Positions 43,493 to 52,421 of a DNA stretch of 64,000 nucleotides are shown one piece after another; position 1 is the first letter of the stretch; each line of letters starts with the position of its first letter. Position numbers and translations under genes: made by a program. The DNA lies in contig NZ_SUHQ01000004.1 of the NCBI RefSeq assembly GCF_004962245.1, forward strand, positions 62,001 to 126,000, written 5' to 3'. The stretch is from Mesorhizobium sp. (GTDB taxonomy: Bacteria; Pseudomonadota; Alphaproteobacteria; Rhizobiales; Rhizobiaceae). The notes beneath the pieces are model-generated. The model had not been told where the DNA came from. It did no database searches and was given only the letters and a program-made list of their open reading frames with translations.

Positions 43493-44749
43493 ATGACGCT
43501 CTGGCGGGGTGTTCCGGATGCGACGCAAGGCGCCCCTGCCGAAGACGCGCACCGCTGGAGCATGCTTGTCCTGCTCTGCGTCGCCTTGGTGCTGTCGCTG
43601 ACGACCTGGTTTTCGGCAACCGCGATCACGCCCGAGCTGAAGGCGGCGTGGCACCTGTCGGGCGCGATCGAGGCCTGGCTGACCAATGGCGTGCAGATCG
43701 GCTTCGTCGCCGGCGCACTGGCGTCGAGCCTGGTCAACCTGCCCGATATCGTCAGGCTGAACCGGCTGATGGCAGTCTCCGCCCTGCTTGCGGCGGTCGC
43801 CAACGCCTGGCTGCTGACGCAGCCGGGCCCGGTCGGGCTGGTCGCCGCGCGCATCCTGACGGGCGCAGCACTGGCCGGCGTCTATCCGCCGGCGCTGAAG
43901 CTTGTCTCGACATGGTTCGTGCGGGGCAGGGGCCTGGCGCTCGGCGCCGTGATCGGGGCGCTGACGCTGGGTTCCTCGCTGCCCCATCTGTTCCGGGCCC
44001 TGACCGGCTCGCTCGACTGGCAACTGGTGGTCGTTGCCGCGACCGTGGCGACGCTCATCGGCGCAGCGATCTTCTGGTTCTTCGCCGGCGAAGGGCCGTA
44101 TCCGTTCGGCAAGGCGATCTTCGATCCCCGCCAGATCGGCGCGGTCTTCCGCGACAGGCCGCTGATGCTGGTTAATATCGGCTATCTCGGCCACATGTGG
44201 GAGCTTTATGCGATGTGGGCCTGGCTGCTCGCCTACGCGCGCGCCGCCCTCGAGGCGCAGCAGCATGCCTCGTCGGCTTTGGCGTCGCTGCTGACCTTCC
44301 TGGCGATTGCCGCCGGTCTCGTTGGCTGCCTGCTCGGCGGCGTCCTTTCCGACCGCTTCGGCCGCAGCCTGACCACCGCCGGGCTGATGATCGTCTCGGG
44401 GATTTGCGCGCTGGCCGTCGGCTTCGTCTTCGACGGACCGCTCTGGCTGTTCGTTCTGGTCACTGTCGTCTGGGGTGTTTCGATCATTGGCGATTCGGCA
44501 CAGTTTTCAGCGGCAGTGACCGAGCTTGGCGACCGGCGCTTTGTTGGCACGGCACTCTCCGTCCAACTCGGGCTCGGCTTTGCGTTGACCGTACTGGTGA
44601 TCTGGCTGGTCCCGCAGGTCGCTTCCTTGCTTGGCGGCTGGCGCTGGGCATTCCTGCTGCTGGTGCCCGGCCCCTTCATCGGTGCCGCGGCGATGTTGAT
44701 ACTGCGGCGCCTGCCTGCCGCCGTGAAGATGGCTGGCGGCAAGCGCTAG
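43493..44749 (+). CDS. Major facilitator superfamily transporter
   Basis: This 418-residue protein has about 12 hydrophobic helices in two halves, with a typical inter-helix motif near GGVLSDRFGRSLTTAG. It follows the DUF35-MaoC gene by 8 bases and is the last gene of the acyl-CoA operon, so it probably imports the organic acid metabolised by the operon. The cargo cannot be named from sequence. Confidence 0.88.
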   Translation: MTLWRGVPDATQGAPAEDAHRWSMLVLLCVALVLSLTTWFSATAITPELKAAWHLSGAIEAWLTNGVQIGFVAGALASSLVNLPDIVRLNRLMAVSALLAAVANAWLLTQPGPVGLVAARILTGAALAGVYPPALKLVSTWFVRGRGLALGAVIGALTLGSSLPHLFRALTGSLDWQLVVVAATVATLIGAAIFWFFAGEGPYPFGKAIFDPRQIGAVFRDRPLMLVNIGYLGHMWELYAMWAWLLAYARAALEAQQHASSALASLLTFLAIAAGLVGCLLGGVLSDRFGRSLTTAGLMIVSGICALAVGFVFDGPLWLFVLVTVVWGVSIIGDSAQFSAAVTELGDRRFVGTALSVQLGLGFALTVLVIWLVPQVASLLGGWRWAFLLLVPGPFIGAAAMLILRRLPAAVKMAGGKR

Positions 44750-44886
44750 GCCTGATCGGCCTTGCCGGCCCACGGGACAGGATCACTGCCGGACTTGATT
44801 TCTCGCGCAAAGATTGAGTGTATCAGGCACGGCGATGATGCTGGTGCCCGGTTTGCCGACCGAGGCCGAGAGTTCAAGGTGGGTGG

Positions 44887-45717
44887 ATGCTGAAGACCCG
44901 GGGAAGACCGCGCTACGACCAGGAAGACGCCGAGGCGGCGGAAACTTTTCGCGGCATCGGCGAGAAGATCCAGCTGAACCGTGACAATGCCGCGCCGCTT
45001 TGGGTGCAATTGCGCAACCAGATCGAGGAAGCGATCAACACCGGCGTGCTGGCCGCCAATTCGCGCATCCCGTCCGAACAGGCGCTGTGCGACTTCTTCG
45101 GCGTGTCCCGTCCCGTGGTGCGCGCCGCCATCGGCTCGCTGTCCAATGGCGGACGGGTCATCAAGATGCCGCGCAAGGGCATGTTCGTGGCGGCACCCCG
45201 CGAGCATGTCGATTTCATGACCTCGAACCTCAGCGTGTTCGGCGACCTGACCGCGAAAGGCCATGTCGTCTCGACCCGCACCTTCGAATTCTACCGCTGC
45301 CCGCCCAGCGAAAAGGAAAGCAGCGTCTTCGGCATACCGGAAACCGGCAGCGTCGTGCGCATAGGCCGTGTCTACATGACCGACGGCGCGCCGATCACGC
45401 TGACCCATATCAGCCTGCCCGGGCACAAGGTGCCGGGGCTGGAAACCGTGGACATCGAGAACCGGTCGGTCTTCCAGACGATCAGGGAACGTTACGGCCT
45501 GACCGTGCTGCGCGCCGAGCGCTGGTTCACAGCCGCAATGCCGACCCTGGAGGAGGCCGAACGCATGGGCGTGGCGCCGACCACGCCGCTGATCTCGATC
45601 GAATCGATCGCCTATGACGCCGACGGCGCCGCGCTCGAATATTATCAGGCGCTCTACAACTCGTCGGTGGCACGCATTCACATGTCGATCGAGCAGAGCA
45701 GCAGCACGAACGGGTAA
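44887..45717 (+). CDS. GntR transcriptional regulator, HutC subfamily (UTRA domain)
   Basis: The 276-residue protein has a winged helix-turn-helix at about residues 35-105 (RIPSEQALCDFFGVSRPVVR, MPRKGMFVAAP) and a C-terminal UTRA ligand domain (about 120-270; RIGRVYMTDGAPITLTHISL, LEYYQALYNSSVARIHMSIE). HutC-type regulators usually repress and release on binding a pathway metabolite. It is transcribed toward the SDR/aldolase/sugar-transport genes. The TGGTWATAACCA boxes at 39393 and 45779 are its likely targets, which would place both neighbouring blocks under it. Confidence 0.88.
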   Translation: MLKTRGRPRYDQEDAEAAETFRGIGEKIQLNRDNAAPLWVQLRNQIEEAINTGVLAANSRIPSEQALCDFFGVSRPVVRAAIGSLSNGGRVIKMPRKGMFVAAPREHVDFMTSNLSVFGDLTAKGHVVSTRTFEFYRCPPSEKESSVFGIPETGSVVRIGRVYMTDGAPITLTHISLPGHKVPGLETVDIENRSVFQTIRERYGLTVLRAERWFTAAMPTLEEAERMGVAPTTPLISIESIAYDADGAALEYYQALYNSSVARIHMSIEQSSSTNG

Positions 45718-45776
45718 GGGCCTTCCACCGCAAGGGCAAGACGTTGCCTAGCTGCGCCATATGCAGAAATATTATT

Positions 45777-45792
45777 TCTGGTAATAACCAGA
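45777..45792. promoter_or_regulatory. TCTGGTAATAACCAGA operator before the SDR/sugar operon
   Basis: Six-base arms TCTGGT and ACCAGA flank AATA. It directly abuts TTGACA (45793-45798), with a weak TAGGGT 17 bases further on. Its core matches the 39393 box at 11 of 12 positions. Confidence 0.6.
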
Positions 45793-45835
45793 TTGACATG
45801 AGCAGGGAAGGACCTTAGGGTTCTGCTCATGCCGC

Positions 45836-45904
45836 CATCCCCTGGGGTGACGGAACTCGTCATCCCCTGGGTGACGGGGACCGTCATCCCCTGGGGTGGC
45901 GGGA
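45836..45904 (+). repeat. Triple tandem repeat of CATCCCCTGGGGTGACGG
   Basis: Copies start at 45836, 45861 and 45885, spaced 24-25 bases. Each contains the small palindrome CCCCTGGGG (one copy lacks a G). They lie in the untranslated region between the promoter at 45793 and the SDR gene, so they may act on the RNA or bind a second regulator. Confidence 0.7.
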
Positions 45905-46013
45905 GGAGTTTTCGGAATATCGGATTTGCGAGGCGCCGCCACGACGTTTGGCGGCGGGCGGAAAGCTGTTGCTTTGCGCGAGGCGGACCCGTGTCCCGGC
46001 GTGGAGGAAGTGC

Positions 46014-46790
46014 ATGGATTACAGGCGTCAACTGGATCTCGATGGCGAGGTCGCCGTGGTCACCGGCGGCGCGGGCGGCATCGGCTTCGAGGCGGCCAGG
46101 GCGCTGGGCTCCTGCGGCGCGCACGTCGTGCTGATCGACCTTGACCAGGGCGCGCTCGACGCCGCGGTCGTCGCGCTGTCGGATGCCGGCGTGACCGGCG
46201 TTTCGACGAGGCATCTCGACGTCACCGACCCGACTGCCATGGAAGCCGCCGCCACCGATCTGGCGGCCGCGCTCGGCAGGATCGACATTCTCGTCAACAG
46301 CGCCGGCATCGCCCGGCTCAATTCGGCGCTCGACACGCCCGACGAGGAATGGCGGCTGGTCATGGACGTCAATGTCAACGGTGTCTACTGGGCGTCGCGA
46401 GCCTTCGGCCGCCACATGGTGGCGAAGGGCAAGGGCAGCATCGTCAATCTAGGCTCGATGTCGGGCCTGATCGTCAACCGCCCGCAAAGTGCGGCGTCCT
46501 ACATGGTCAGCAAGGGAGCGGTCCACATGCTGACCAAGGCGCTCGCCGTCGAATGGGCGCCGATGGGCGTGCGCGTCAACGCACTGGCGCCGGGCTATGT
46601 CGCGACCGACATGACGCTGAAAATGCGCGACCGCCCCGAACTCTTCAACGTGTGGATGGACATGACGCCGATGGTGCGCTGCGGCGAGCCGCAGGAGATC
46701 GCCTCGGCGATCCTGTTCCTGGCTTCGCCCGCATCGAGCTACGTCACCGGCGCGATCCTGTCGATCGACGGCGGCTACACCGCCTGGTGA
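46014..46790 (+). CDS. Short-chain dehydrogenase/reductase
   Basis: GGAGGA 6 bases upstream marks the ATG at 46014, giving 258 residues. Classical SDR motifs are TGGAGGIGFEAARA, NSAGIARL, Ser in LGSMSGL and YMVSK for Tyr/Lys. The C-terminus VTGAILSIDGGYTAW is typical of polyol and sugar-alcohol dehydrogenases. It is the first gene of a run with an aldolase, sugar transporter and PfkB kinase, so it probably oxidises a sugar or sugar alcohol. Confidence 0.87.
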   Translation: MDYRRQLDLDGEVAVVTGGAGGIGFEAARALGSCGAHVVLIDLDQGALDAAVVALSDAGVTGVSTRHLDVTDPTAMEAAATDLAAALGRIDILVNSAGIARLNSALDTPDEEWRLVMDVNVNGVYWASRAFGRHMVAKGKGSIVNLGSMSGLIVNRPQSAASYMVSKGAVHMLTKALAVEWAPMGVRVNALAPGYVATDMTLKMRDRPELFNVWMDMTPMVRCGEPQEIASAILFLASPASSYVTGAILSIDGGYTAW

Positions 46791-46815
46791 GATCAAGGGG
46801 ACTCAAGGAATTAGC

Positions 46816-47475
46816 ATGCCAACCACAGACACCGCCAAGCGCCAATCCATCATCGATGCCTGCATCCGGATGAACGCGATGGGCATCAACCAGGGAACGT
46901 CGGGCAATATCAGCATGCGCCATGGGGACGGCATGCTGATCACGCCGACAAGCGTTGCCTATGACCTTATGCGTCCGCAGGACATCGTGTTCATGGGCGC
47001 CGACGGTTCGGTCGACGGCACGCTGACGCCGTCCAGCGAATGGCGCTTCCATCTCGACATCTTGCGGGCACGGCCGGAAGTCCAGGCCATCGTCCACGCC
47101 CACCCGCCCTATTGCACGACGATCGCCATCATGGGCCGCGACATTCCGCCGATCCACTACATGGTCGCCGTCGCCGGCGGCAGCAGCATCCGCTGCGCGC
47201 CCTATGCGACCTTCGGCACCGCGGAACTGTCGGCCAGCGCGGTCAAGGCGCTGGAAGGCCGCAAGGCCTGCCTGCTGGCGCATCACGGGATGATTGCCGT
47301 CGGCACCTCGCTCGACAAGGCGATGTGGCTGGCGGTGGAGGTCGAGACACTGGCGCGCCAGTATCATGGCTGCCTGCAGATCGGCACGCCGCCGCTTCTG
47401 TCGGAAGCGGAAATCCAGAATGTTCTCGGCAGGATGGCGAGCTACGGCCATCGCGACGATGTCGACGCGGCCTAG
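46816..47475 (+). CDS. Class II aldolase/adducin-family protein (FucA-like)
   Basis: The 219-residue length and metal-site residues match fuculose-1-phosphate aldolase relatives: GTSGNISMR for phosphate binding, the catalytic Glu in PSSEWRFH, HAHPPY zinc ligands, and HHGMIA with another ligand His. It should split a ketose phosphate or epimerise one in the cytoplasm. With the PfkB kinase encoded downstream, a kinase-then-aldolase route is likely: phosphorylation followed by cleavage to dihydroxyacetone phosphate and an aldehyde. A palindromic element begins at its stop codon. Confidence 0.88.
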   Translation: MPTTDTAKRQSIIDACIRMNAMGINQGTSGNISMRHGDGMLITPTSVAYDLMRPQDIVFMGADGSVDGTLTPSSEWRFHLDILRARPEVQAIVHAHPPYCTTIAIMGRDIPPIHYMVAVAGGSSIRCAPYATFGTAELSASAVKALEGRKACLLAHHGMIAVGTSLDKAMWLAVEVETLARQYHGCLQIGTPPLLSEAEIQNVLGRMASYGHRDDVDAA

Positions 47476-47523
47476 ACCATGATCCCGAAAATTGGAAACC
47501 GGTTTTCGGAAAAGATCATGGTC
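47475..47523. repeat. Palindromic intergenic element
   Basis: Arms GACCATGATC/GATCATGGTC (10 bp) enclose CCGAAAA/TTTTCGG (7 bp), a 49-base near-palindrome overlapping the aldolase stop codon. Similar GATC-rich palindromes are scattered in Mesorhizobium-like genomes, as I recall. It may also end transcription or stabilise the message. Confidence 0.65.
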
Positions 47524-47615
47524 AGCGAAACCGCATCGGATGAATGCCGGATCGCACCGGTGAGGTCCTTCAGAGCGGGTTCTGAGGGTTTTTGAAGGCA
47601 AAGTGGAGGAAATCA

Positions 47616-48629
47616 ATGTCCCACAAACAGAGCAGATCACACAGCATTCTCAAGGCGGCAGCCATCGCGCTGACGGCTGCCTGCAGTGTCCAGTTCGTCA
47701 TCTCGGCCGCACAGGCGGAAGAGCTTTCCCTCAAGGGCAAGCGCATCGGCGTTTCCATCGTCGGTACCGATCACTACTGGGACCTGATGGCGTTCCGCGG
47801 CATCCAGGATGAGATCAAGGCGCTTGGCGGCGAGGCGATCGCGCTCGACGCCGGCCGCAAGGACCAGCAGCAGATCGCCCAGTTGCAGACGCTGATTGCG
47901 CAGAAACCCGACGCCATCGTCGAAGTGCTTGGCAATCTCGAAGTGCTGAATCCGTGGCTGGCCAAGATCCGCGAGGCCGAGATTCCGCTGTTCACCGTCG
48001 ACACGGCCACGCCTCACGCGATCAACAACACGACCTCGAACAACTACAATATCGGTGCCGAGATCGCACTGCAGATGGTCGCCGACATGGGCGGCAAGGG
48101 CAACGTACTGGTCTTCAACGGCTTCTACAGCGTGCCGGTCTGCAAAATCCGCTACGACCAGATGAAATATGTGCTGACCTCGTTCCCGGACGTGAAGATC
48201 GTCGAGCCGGAGCTGCGCGACGTCATCCCCAACACCGTCCAGGCCGCCTATTCCAACGTCACCGACATGCTGACAAAGTCGCCGGAAAAAGGCTCGCTGA
48301 ACGCCGTCTGGGCGTGCTGGGACGTGCCGCAGATCGGCGCCACCCAGGCCGCCGAAGCCGCCGGCCGACCGGAGCTGAAGACCTACGGCATCGACGGCAG
48401 CCCGGAAGTCATCAAGATGGTGATGGACGAGAACTCGCCGGCCGCTGCCGTTGCCGCCCAGCAGCCCTACGAGATCGGCAAGACCTCGGTGCAGAACGTG
48501 GCAAAATTCCTTGCCGGCCAGAAGGTGCCGCCCTTCACCTTCGTGCCCGCCGTGCTGATCAACAAGGAGAACGCCGCCGTCACCGGCAAGCCGTTCCTCG
48601 AGGCGGCCGAAAAGGCGGGCGTGAAATAA
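47616..48629 (+). CDS. Ribose-type sugar ABC transporter substrate-binding protein
   Basis: GGAGGA lies 6 bases before the ATG at 47616. The 337-residue protein has a signal peptide (KAAAIALTAACSVQF, cleavage after AQA near residue 33) and a type I periplasmic sugar-binding fold: RIGVSIVGTDHYWDLMAFRG, then QIAQLQTLIAQKPDAIVEVL. This is the RbsB/LsrB class, binding pyranose or furanose sugars and sugar alcohols. A strong hairpin and a repeat separate it from the ATPase gene, allowing excess binding protein relative to the membrane parts. Confidence 0.9.
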   Translation: MSHKQSRSHSILKAAAIALTAACSVQFVISAAQAEELSLKGKRIGVSIVGTDHYWDLMAFRGIQDEIKALGGEAIALDAGRKDQQQIAQLQTLIAQKPDAIVEVLGNLEVLNPWLAKIREAEIPLFTVDTATPHAINNTTSNNYNIGAEIALQMVADMGGKGNVLVFNGFYSVPVCKIRYDQMKYVLTSFPDVKIVEPELRDVIPNTVQAAYSNVTDMLTKSPEKGSLNAVWACWDVPQIGATQAAEAAGRPELKTYGIDGSPEVIKMVMDENSPAAAVAAQQPYEIGKTSVQNVAKFLAGQKVPPFTFVPAVLINKENAAVTGKPFLEAAEKAGVK

Positions 48630-48676
48630 GGCCTCCCAAGCCTCGTGCCAGCCGGTACATCAGACACCGGCTGGTT

Positions 48677-48706
48677 GAGGCCGCGCCGTTTCGATGGCGC
48701 GGCCTC
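48677..48706 (+). terminator. Perfect 11-bp hairpin after the binding-protein gene
   Basis: GAGGCCGCGCC (48677-48687) and GGCGCGGCCTC (48696-48706) flank an 8-base loop, followed by GTTA rather than a T-run. It is likely a partial terminator or 3'-end protector that lowers expression of the downstream ATPase and permeases. Confidence 0.55.
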
Positions 48707-48708
48707 GT

Positions 48709-48816
48709 TAGAGCGCCGCGCGTCCAATTGGACGCGCAAAGGACGCTCTAATAATTTGAATCTGCGCGTGATCCTTTCCGAAACCGATTCCGGGGTCATG
48801 CGCAACATTTTCCGCG
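48709..48816. repeat. Nested palindromic intergenic repeat
   Basis: TAGAGCG...CGCTCTA (48709-48750) encloses GCGCGTCC-AATT-GGACGCGC, followed by the segment AATTTGAATCTGCGCGTGATCC. I recognise this layout from repeated intergenic elements in Mesorhizobium and relatives. It has no coding capacity. Confidence 0.6.
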
Positions 48817-48829
48817 CAAGGAGCAGGGC

Positions 48830-50362
48830 ATGACCGTGCAACCCGCAGCAGCTGAAATCGCAATCTCGATGACCGCTATTTCGAAGCGCTTCGGCCCGGT
48901 CCAGGCGCTTCACGATGCTGACCTTCAGGTGGCGCGTGGCACGATCCATGGCCTCGTCGGCCAGAACGGCGCCGGCAAGTCGACGATCATCAAGGTGCTG
49001 GCCGGCATATTGAAGCCCGACAGCGGTACCATCACCGTCAATGGCGAGACCGTCGGTCCGCTGACGCCCTCCTCGGTGGAACGGCTCGGCGTCCACTTCA
49101 TCCATCAGGACCGCCTGCTGGTGCCGACGGCGACGGTCGGCGAGGCGGTGTTCCTGCGCCATGAGCTCGGCTTCGGCCCCTTCGTCAGCCGCCGTTCGAT
49201 GAACCGGCACGCCGCCGAACTCTTGAAGCGTTACTTCAACCTTGAACTGCCGGCCGGCATCCTGGTGCAGGATCTGACGACGGCGCAGCAGAAGATCGTC
49301 CAGATCACCCGCGCGCTGGCGCAGAAGGCGTCGGTGCTGGTGCTCGACGAGCCGACCGCGGCATTGGTCAAGCGCGAGGTTGACAGCCTGTTTGCCGTGC
49401 TGCGCCGGCTGCGCGACGACGGCATCGCGGTCATCTTCATCTCGCACTACATGCAGGAGATCGAGCAGCTCTGCGACCGCGTCACCGTGATGCGCAACGG
49501 CACCGATGTCGGCACCGTCGATCCGGCCGAGACGCCGATCGACGAGATCATCGCCATGATGATCGCACGCGATGTCGGCGAGATGTTCCCGAAGCGCTCG
49601 GTCGAGATCGGCGCGCCGATGCTCGAAGTCTCGCATCTCGGCATGGCCGGCAGTTTCGAGGACATCTCGTTTTCGGTCCGGCGCGGCGAGATCGTCGGCC
49701 TGACCGGCCTGCTCGGCTCCGGCGCCAAGGAAATCGTGCAATGCCTGTTTGGGTTGGAGCGCGCCGAACGCGGCTCGATCATGGTCGAGGGCAAGACGCT
49801 GTCGCTGTCCTCGCCGGTCCATGCCGTGCGGGGCGGCATCGCCATGCTGCCGGAAGACCGCCGCGCCCATGGCGTGGCGATCGACCTGTCGGTGCGCGAG
49901 AACATCAGCCTTGCCAGTCTCGGCCGCTACAGCGGCAGAGGCTTCGTCAAGCGGGGGCTGGAGAACCAGGCGATCGACGGCCTGATCCGCGAGCTGTCGA
50001 TCAAGACGCCCGGCCGCGACACTCTGGTGCGCCAGCTCTCCGGCGGCAACCAGCAGAAGGTGGCGATCGCCAAATGGCTGAGCTGCCAGTCGCGCGTCTA
50101 TATCCTCGATGAACCGACCGTCGCCGTCGATGTCGGGGCCAAGGTCGAGATCTACAATCTGCTGAACCGGCTGGCCGGCGAGGGGGCAGCCATCCTGCTC
50201 CTGTCGTCCGACCTGCTCGAACTTGTCGGTGTCTGCGACCGCGTGCTTGTCGTCTATCGCGGCAGGCTGTCGGGCGAATTCTCCGGCGCCGATCTCGACG
50301 GCGACAGGCTGCTTGCCGCCTCGTCGGGCGCCCGCGGGCCGAAAGCGGAGGCCTCCTCATGA
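48830..50362 (+). CDS. Ribose-type sugar ABC transporter ATP-binding protein (two ATPase domains)
   Basis: This 510-residue RbsA-like protein has Walker A GQNGAGKST and Walker B VLVLDEPTAAL in domain 1, with a degenerate signature LTTAQQKIVQITRAL. Domain 2 has the weak P-loop GLLGSGAKE, the signature LSGGNQQKVAIAKWL and YILDEPTVAVDVGAK. One sound and one degenerate ATP site is normal for this family. AAGGAG precedes the start, and the stop overlaps the first permease by 4 bases. Confidence 0.92.
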   Translation: MTVQPAAAEIAISMTAISKRFGPVQALHDADLQVARGTIHGLVGQNGAGKSTIIKVLAGILKPDSGTITVNGETVGPLTPSSVERLGVHFIHQDRLLVPTATVGEAVFLRHELGFGPFVSRRSMNRHAAELLKRYFNLELPAGILVQDLTTAQQKIVQITRALAQKASVLVLDEPTAALVKREVDSLFAVLRRLRDDGIAVIFISHYMQEIEQLCDRVTVMRNGTDVGTVDPAETPIDEIIAMMIARDVGEMFPKRSVEIGAPMLEVSHLGMAGSFEDISFSVRRGEIVGLTGLLGSGAKEIVQCLFGLERAERGSIMVEGKTLSLSSPVHAVRGGIAMLPEDRRAHGVAIDLSVRENISLASLGRYSGRGFVKRGLENQAIDGLIRELSIKTPGRDTLVRQLSGGNQQKVAIAKWLSCQSRVYILDEPTVAVDVGAKVEIYNLLNRLAGEGAAILLLSSDLLELVGVCDRVLVVYRGRLSGEFSGADLDGDRLLAASSGARGPKAEASS

Positions 50363-51408
50363 CCGCAACCACGATGAAGTCCACTGTGAAAGCCGCCGGG
50401 GCAGGTGCTGCGCTAGGCGAGAAGCAGCCACGTGTGCAAAACACCGGCAAGCGCATCGGCACGGTCGCAGTGCGCCTCGGCGCAATCGCCACCTTCGCGC
50501 TCATCCTGGTCTATTTCGCGCTGTTTGCGCCGGGCTTCCTGTCTTCCTTCAACTTCATCAATGTCGTCGAGCAGTCAGCGATCCTCGGCGTGCTGGCCTT
50601 CGGTATGGCGGCGGTCATCATCGGCGGCGGCTCGAACGTCACAGAAGGCGGCATCGACCTGTCGATCGCGGCCAATATGGGCCTATGCGCCGCAGTCTTC
50701 GCGACGATGCTGCAAGCGGGTTATCCGGATACGGTCGCGGTGCTCGCGGCGATCGCCTGCGGCGTTGCGATCGGAGCTTTGAATGCTGTCGCCGTCGTCG
50801 GGCTTGGCATCCTGCCGCTGCTGGCGACGCTGGCGGTAATGAACATCGCCGCCGGCGCCGAACTGACGCTGACGCAGAACACGGTGGTCGGCGCCACCTC
50901 GCCGCTGCTGTCCTTCCTGGTGTCGGGCAGTTTCCTCGGCATCTCGACGCTTGCCTGGTGCCTGATCCTGTTTTCCGCGATCATGCTGGTCTTCATCCAC
51001 AAGACGGCATTTGGGCTCAGGCTCTACGCCGTCGGCGGCCATCCCGAAGCGGCGCGCGCCGCCGGCATCAGCGTGCCGCTGCATGTCAGTTTCACCTATC
51101 TGTTCTCAGGCCTTTGCGCGGCCATCGCCAGCGTCCTGGCCGTCTCACGGCTCAGCGCCAGCACGCCCGGTTCCGGCGAGATGCTGCTGTCGGTGCTGGC
51201 GGCAGCGCTTCTCGGCACCGTCTTTTCCCGGCGCCTGGTGCCGACCATCGGCGGCACGCTGCTCAGCGTGTTGTTCATCGGCTTCCTGGCCAACGGCTTC
51301 CAGCTCCTCAACGTGTCGAGCTACTGGGTCAACGGCGTGCAGGGCGCGCTGATCCTGCTGGTGGTCGCCGTCACCTCATTCGCCCGCGGACCGGAGGCAT
51401 CACGATGA
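50359..51408 (+). CDS. Sugar ABC transporter permease
   Basis: The 349-residue protein has a 45-residue polar N-terminus and 8-10 membrane helices of the BPD_transp_2 type. GSNVTEGGIDLSIAANMG is the RbsC-like helix signature. ATGA overlaps on both sides link it to the ATPase and to the second permease. Two different permeases imply a heterodimeric channel. Confidence 0.9.
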   Translation: MTATTMKSTVKAAGAGAALGEKQPRVQNTGKRIGTVAVRLGAIATFALILVYFALFAPGFLSSFNFINVVEQSAILGVLAFGMAAVIIGGGSNVTEGGIDLSIAANMGLCAAVFATMLQAGYPDTVAVLAAIACGVAIGALNAVAVVGLGILPLLATLAVMNIAAGAELTLTQNTVVGATSPLLSFLVSGSFLGISTLAWCLILFSAIMLVFIHKTAFGLRLYAVGGHPEAARAAGISVPLHVSFTYLFSGLCAAIASVLAVSRLSASTPGSGEMLLSVLAAALLGTVFSRRLVPTIGGTLLSVLFIGFLANGFQLLNVSSYWVNGVQGALILLVVAVTSFARGPEASR

Positions 51409-52394
51409 GCGTTTCGCAAGACACTCGCGCCACCGGCGCGCAGAAGATCGGCGGCTTCATCGCCAGCTACAGCGTGGTCATCACCTTTCTGGCGATCTGC
51501 TTGTTCTTCGCGATGGCCAGCCCGACCTTCCTGACCGGGGCGAACCTCTACAATGTGCTGGTCAACAATGTGGTGATGCTCGCCATCGTCGCGCTTGGGC
51601 TGACCATCGTCATCTCGTCGGGCGGCATCGACCTGTCGGTCGGCGTCTCGGTCGACATGGCCTCGATGGTGTTCGTCATGCTGCTGGCCGCCGGCTATGG
51701 CGGCGTCTTCGGCGTCACCGTCGGGCTGCTGGCGGCCGTCGCCGTCGGCGTGCTCAATGCGATCCTGATCACCAGGCTGAAGATCAGCCCGTTCCTGGCG
51801 ACGCTCGGCGTGCTGTTCATCGGCCAGAGCACGCAGCAGCTGGCGACCAGCGGCGGCCAGCCGATCTACCTGATAACAGGCTATGCCGGCGCCCAGTTCA
51901 ACGCCATCGCCAGAACCTCGCTGCTGGGCGTCCCGATGCCAGTGCTGGTGCTAGTCGCCTGCATCGTCGTTGTCTACCTGCTGCTGCACCGTTCGGTCTT
52001 CGGCCGCGCGGTACAGGCGATGGGCGCGCAGCCGGGGGTCGCCTGGTATTCGGGTCTAGCCGTGCCGCGCCAGCTCTCGCTGGTCTATATCGGCTGTGCG
52101 CTTTTGTGTGGCATCACCGGCATCCTGCTGTCGGCGACGGTCAAATCCTACGTGCCGCTGTCGGGCAACGCCTTCCTGCTCGACGCCATCGGCGCCACCT
52201 TCATCGGCACGACGCTCAGCGCCGAACGCCGGCCGACCGTGATCGGCACGCTGCTCGGCGTGCTCTTGCTCGCGGTGGTCAAGAACGGGCTGCTGCTCAT
52301 CGGCTGGAACTTTTACTGGCAGCAGGTCGGCATCGGCGTTCTTGTCTTCCTGGTCCTCGCCGTGAGCTTCGGCTTGCGCCGCGCGCGCCAGTAA
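51405..52394 (+). CDS. Sugar ABC transporter permease
   Basis: The start at 51405 has CGGAGG upstream; the protein has 329 residues. The RbsC-type core GLTIVISSGGIDLSVGVSVD and multiple helices mark it as the second permease of the importer. It ends 27 bases before the PfkB kinase gene, so import and phosphorylation are co-expressed. Confidence 0.9.
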   Translation: MSVSQDTRATGAQKIGGFIASYSVVITFLAICLFFAMASPTFLTGANLYNVLVNNVVMLAIVALGLTIVISSGGIDLSVGVSVDMASMVFVMLLAAGYGGVFGVTVGLLAAVAVGVLNAILITRLKISPFLATLGVLFIGQSTQQLATSGGQPIYLITGYAGAQFNAIARTSLLGVPMPVLVLVACIVVVYLLLHRSVFGRAVQAMGAQPGVAWYSGLAVPRQLSLVYIGCALLCGITGILLSATVKSYVPLSGNAFLLDAIGATFIGTTLSAERRPTVIGTLLGVLLLAVVKNGLLLIGWNFYWQQVGIGVLVFLVLAVSFGLRRARQ

Positions 52395-52421
52395 CCTCCC
52401 TTCGTCAAAGGATTTCTCTCC

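Noticed and set aside
45829..46013. Coding reading of the triple repeat (peptide TELVIPWVTGTVIPWGGG)
   Set aside because: No ribosome site at its start and no known domain; the SDR gene has its own strong site at 46014.
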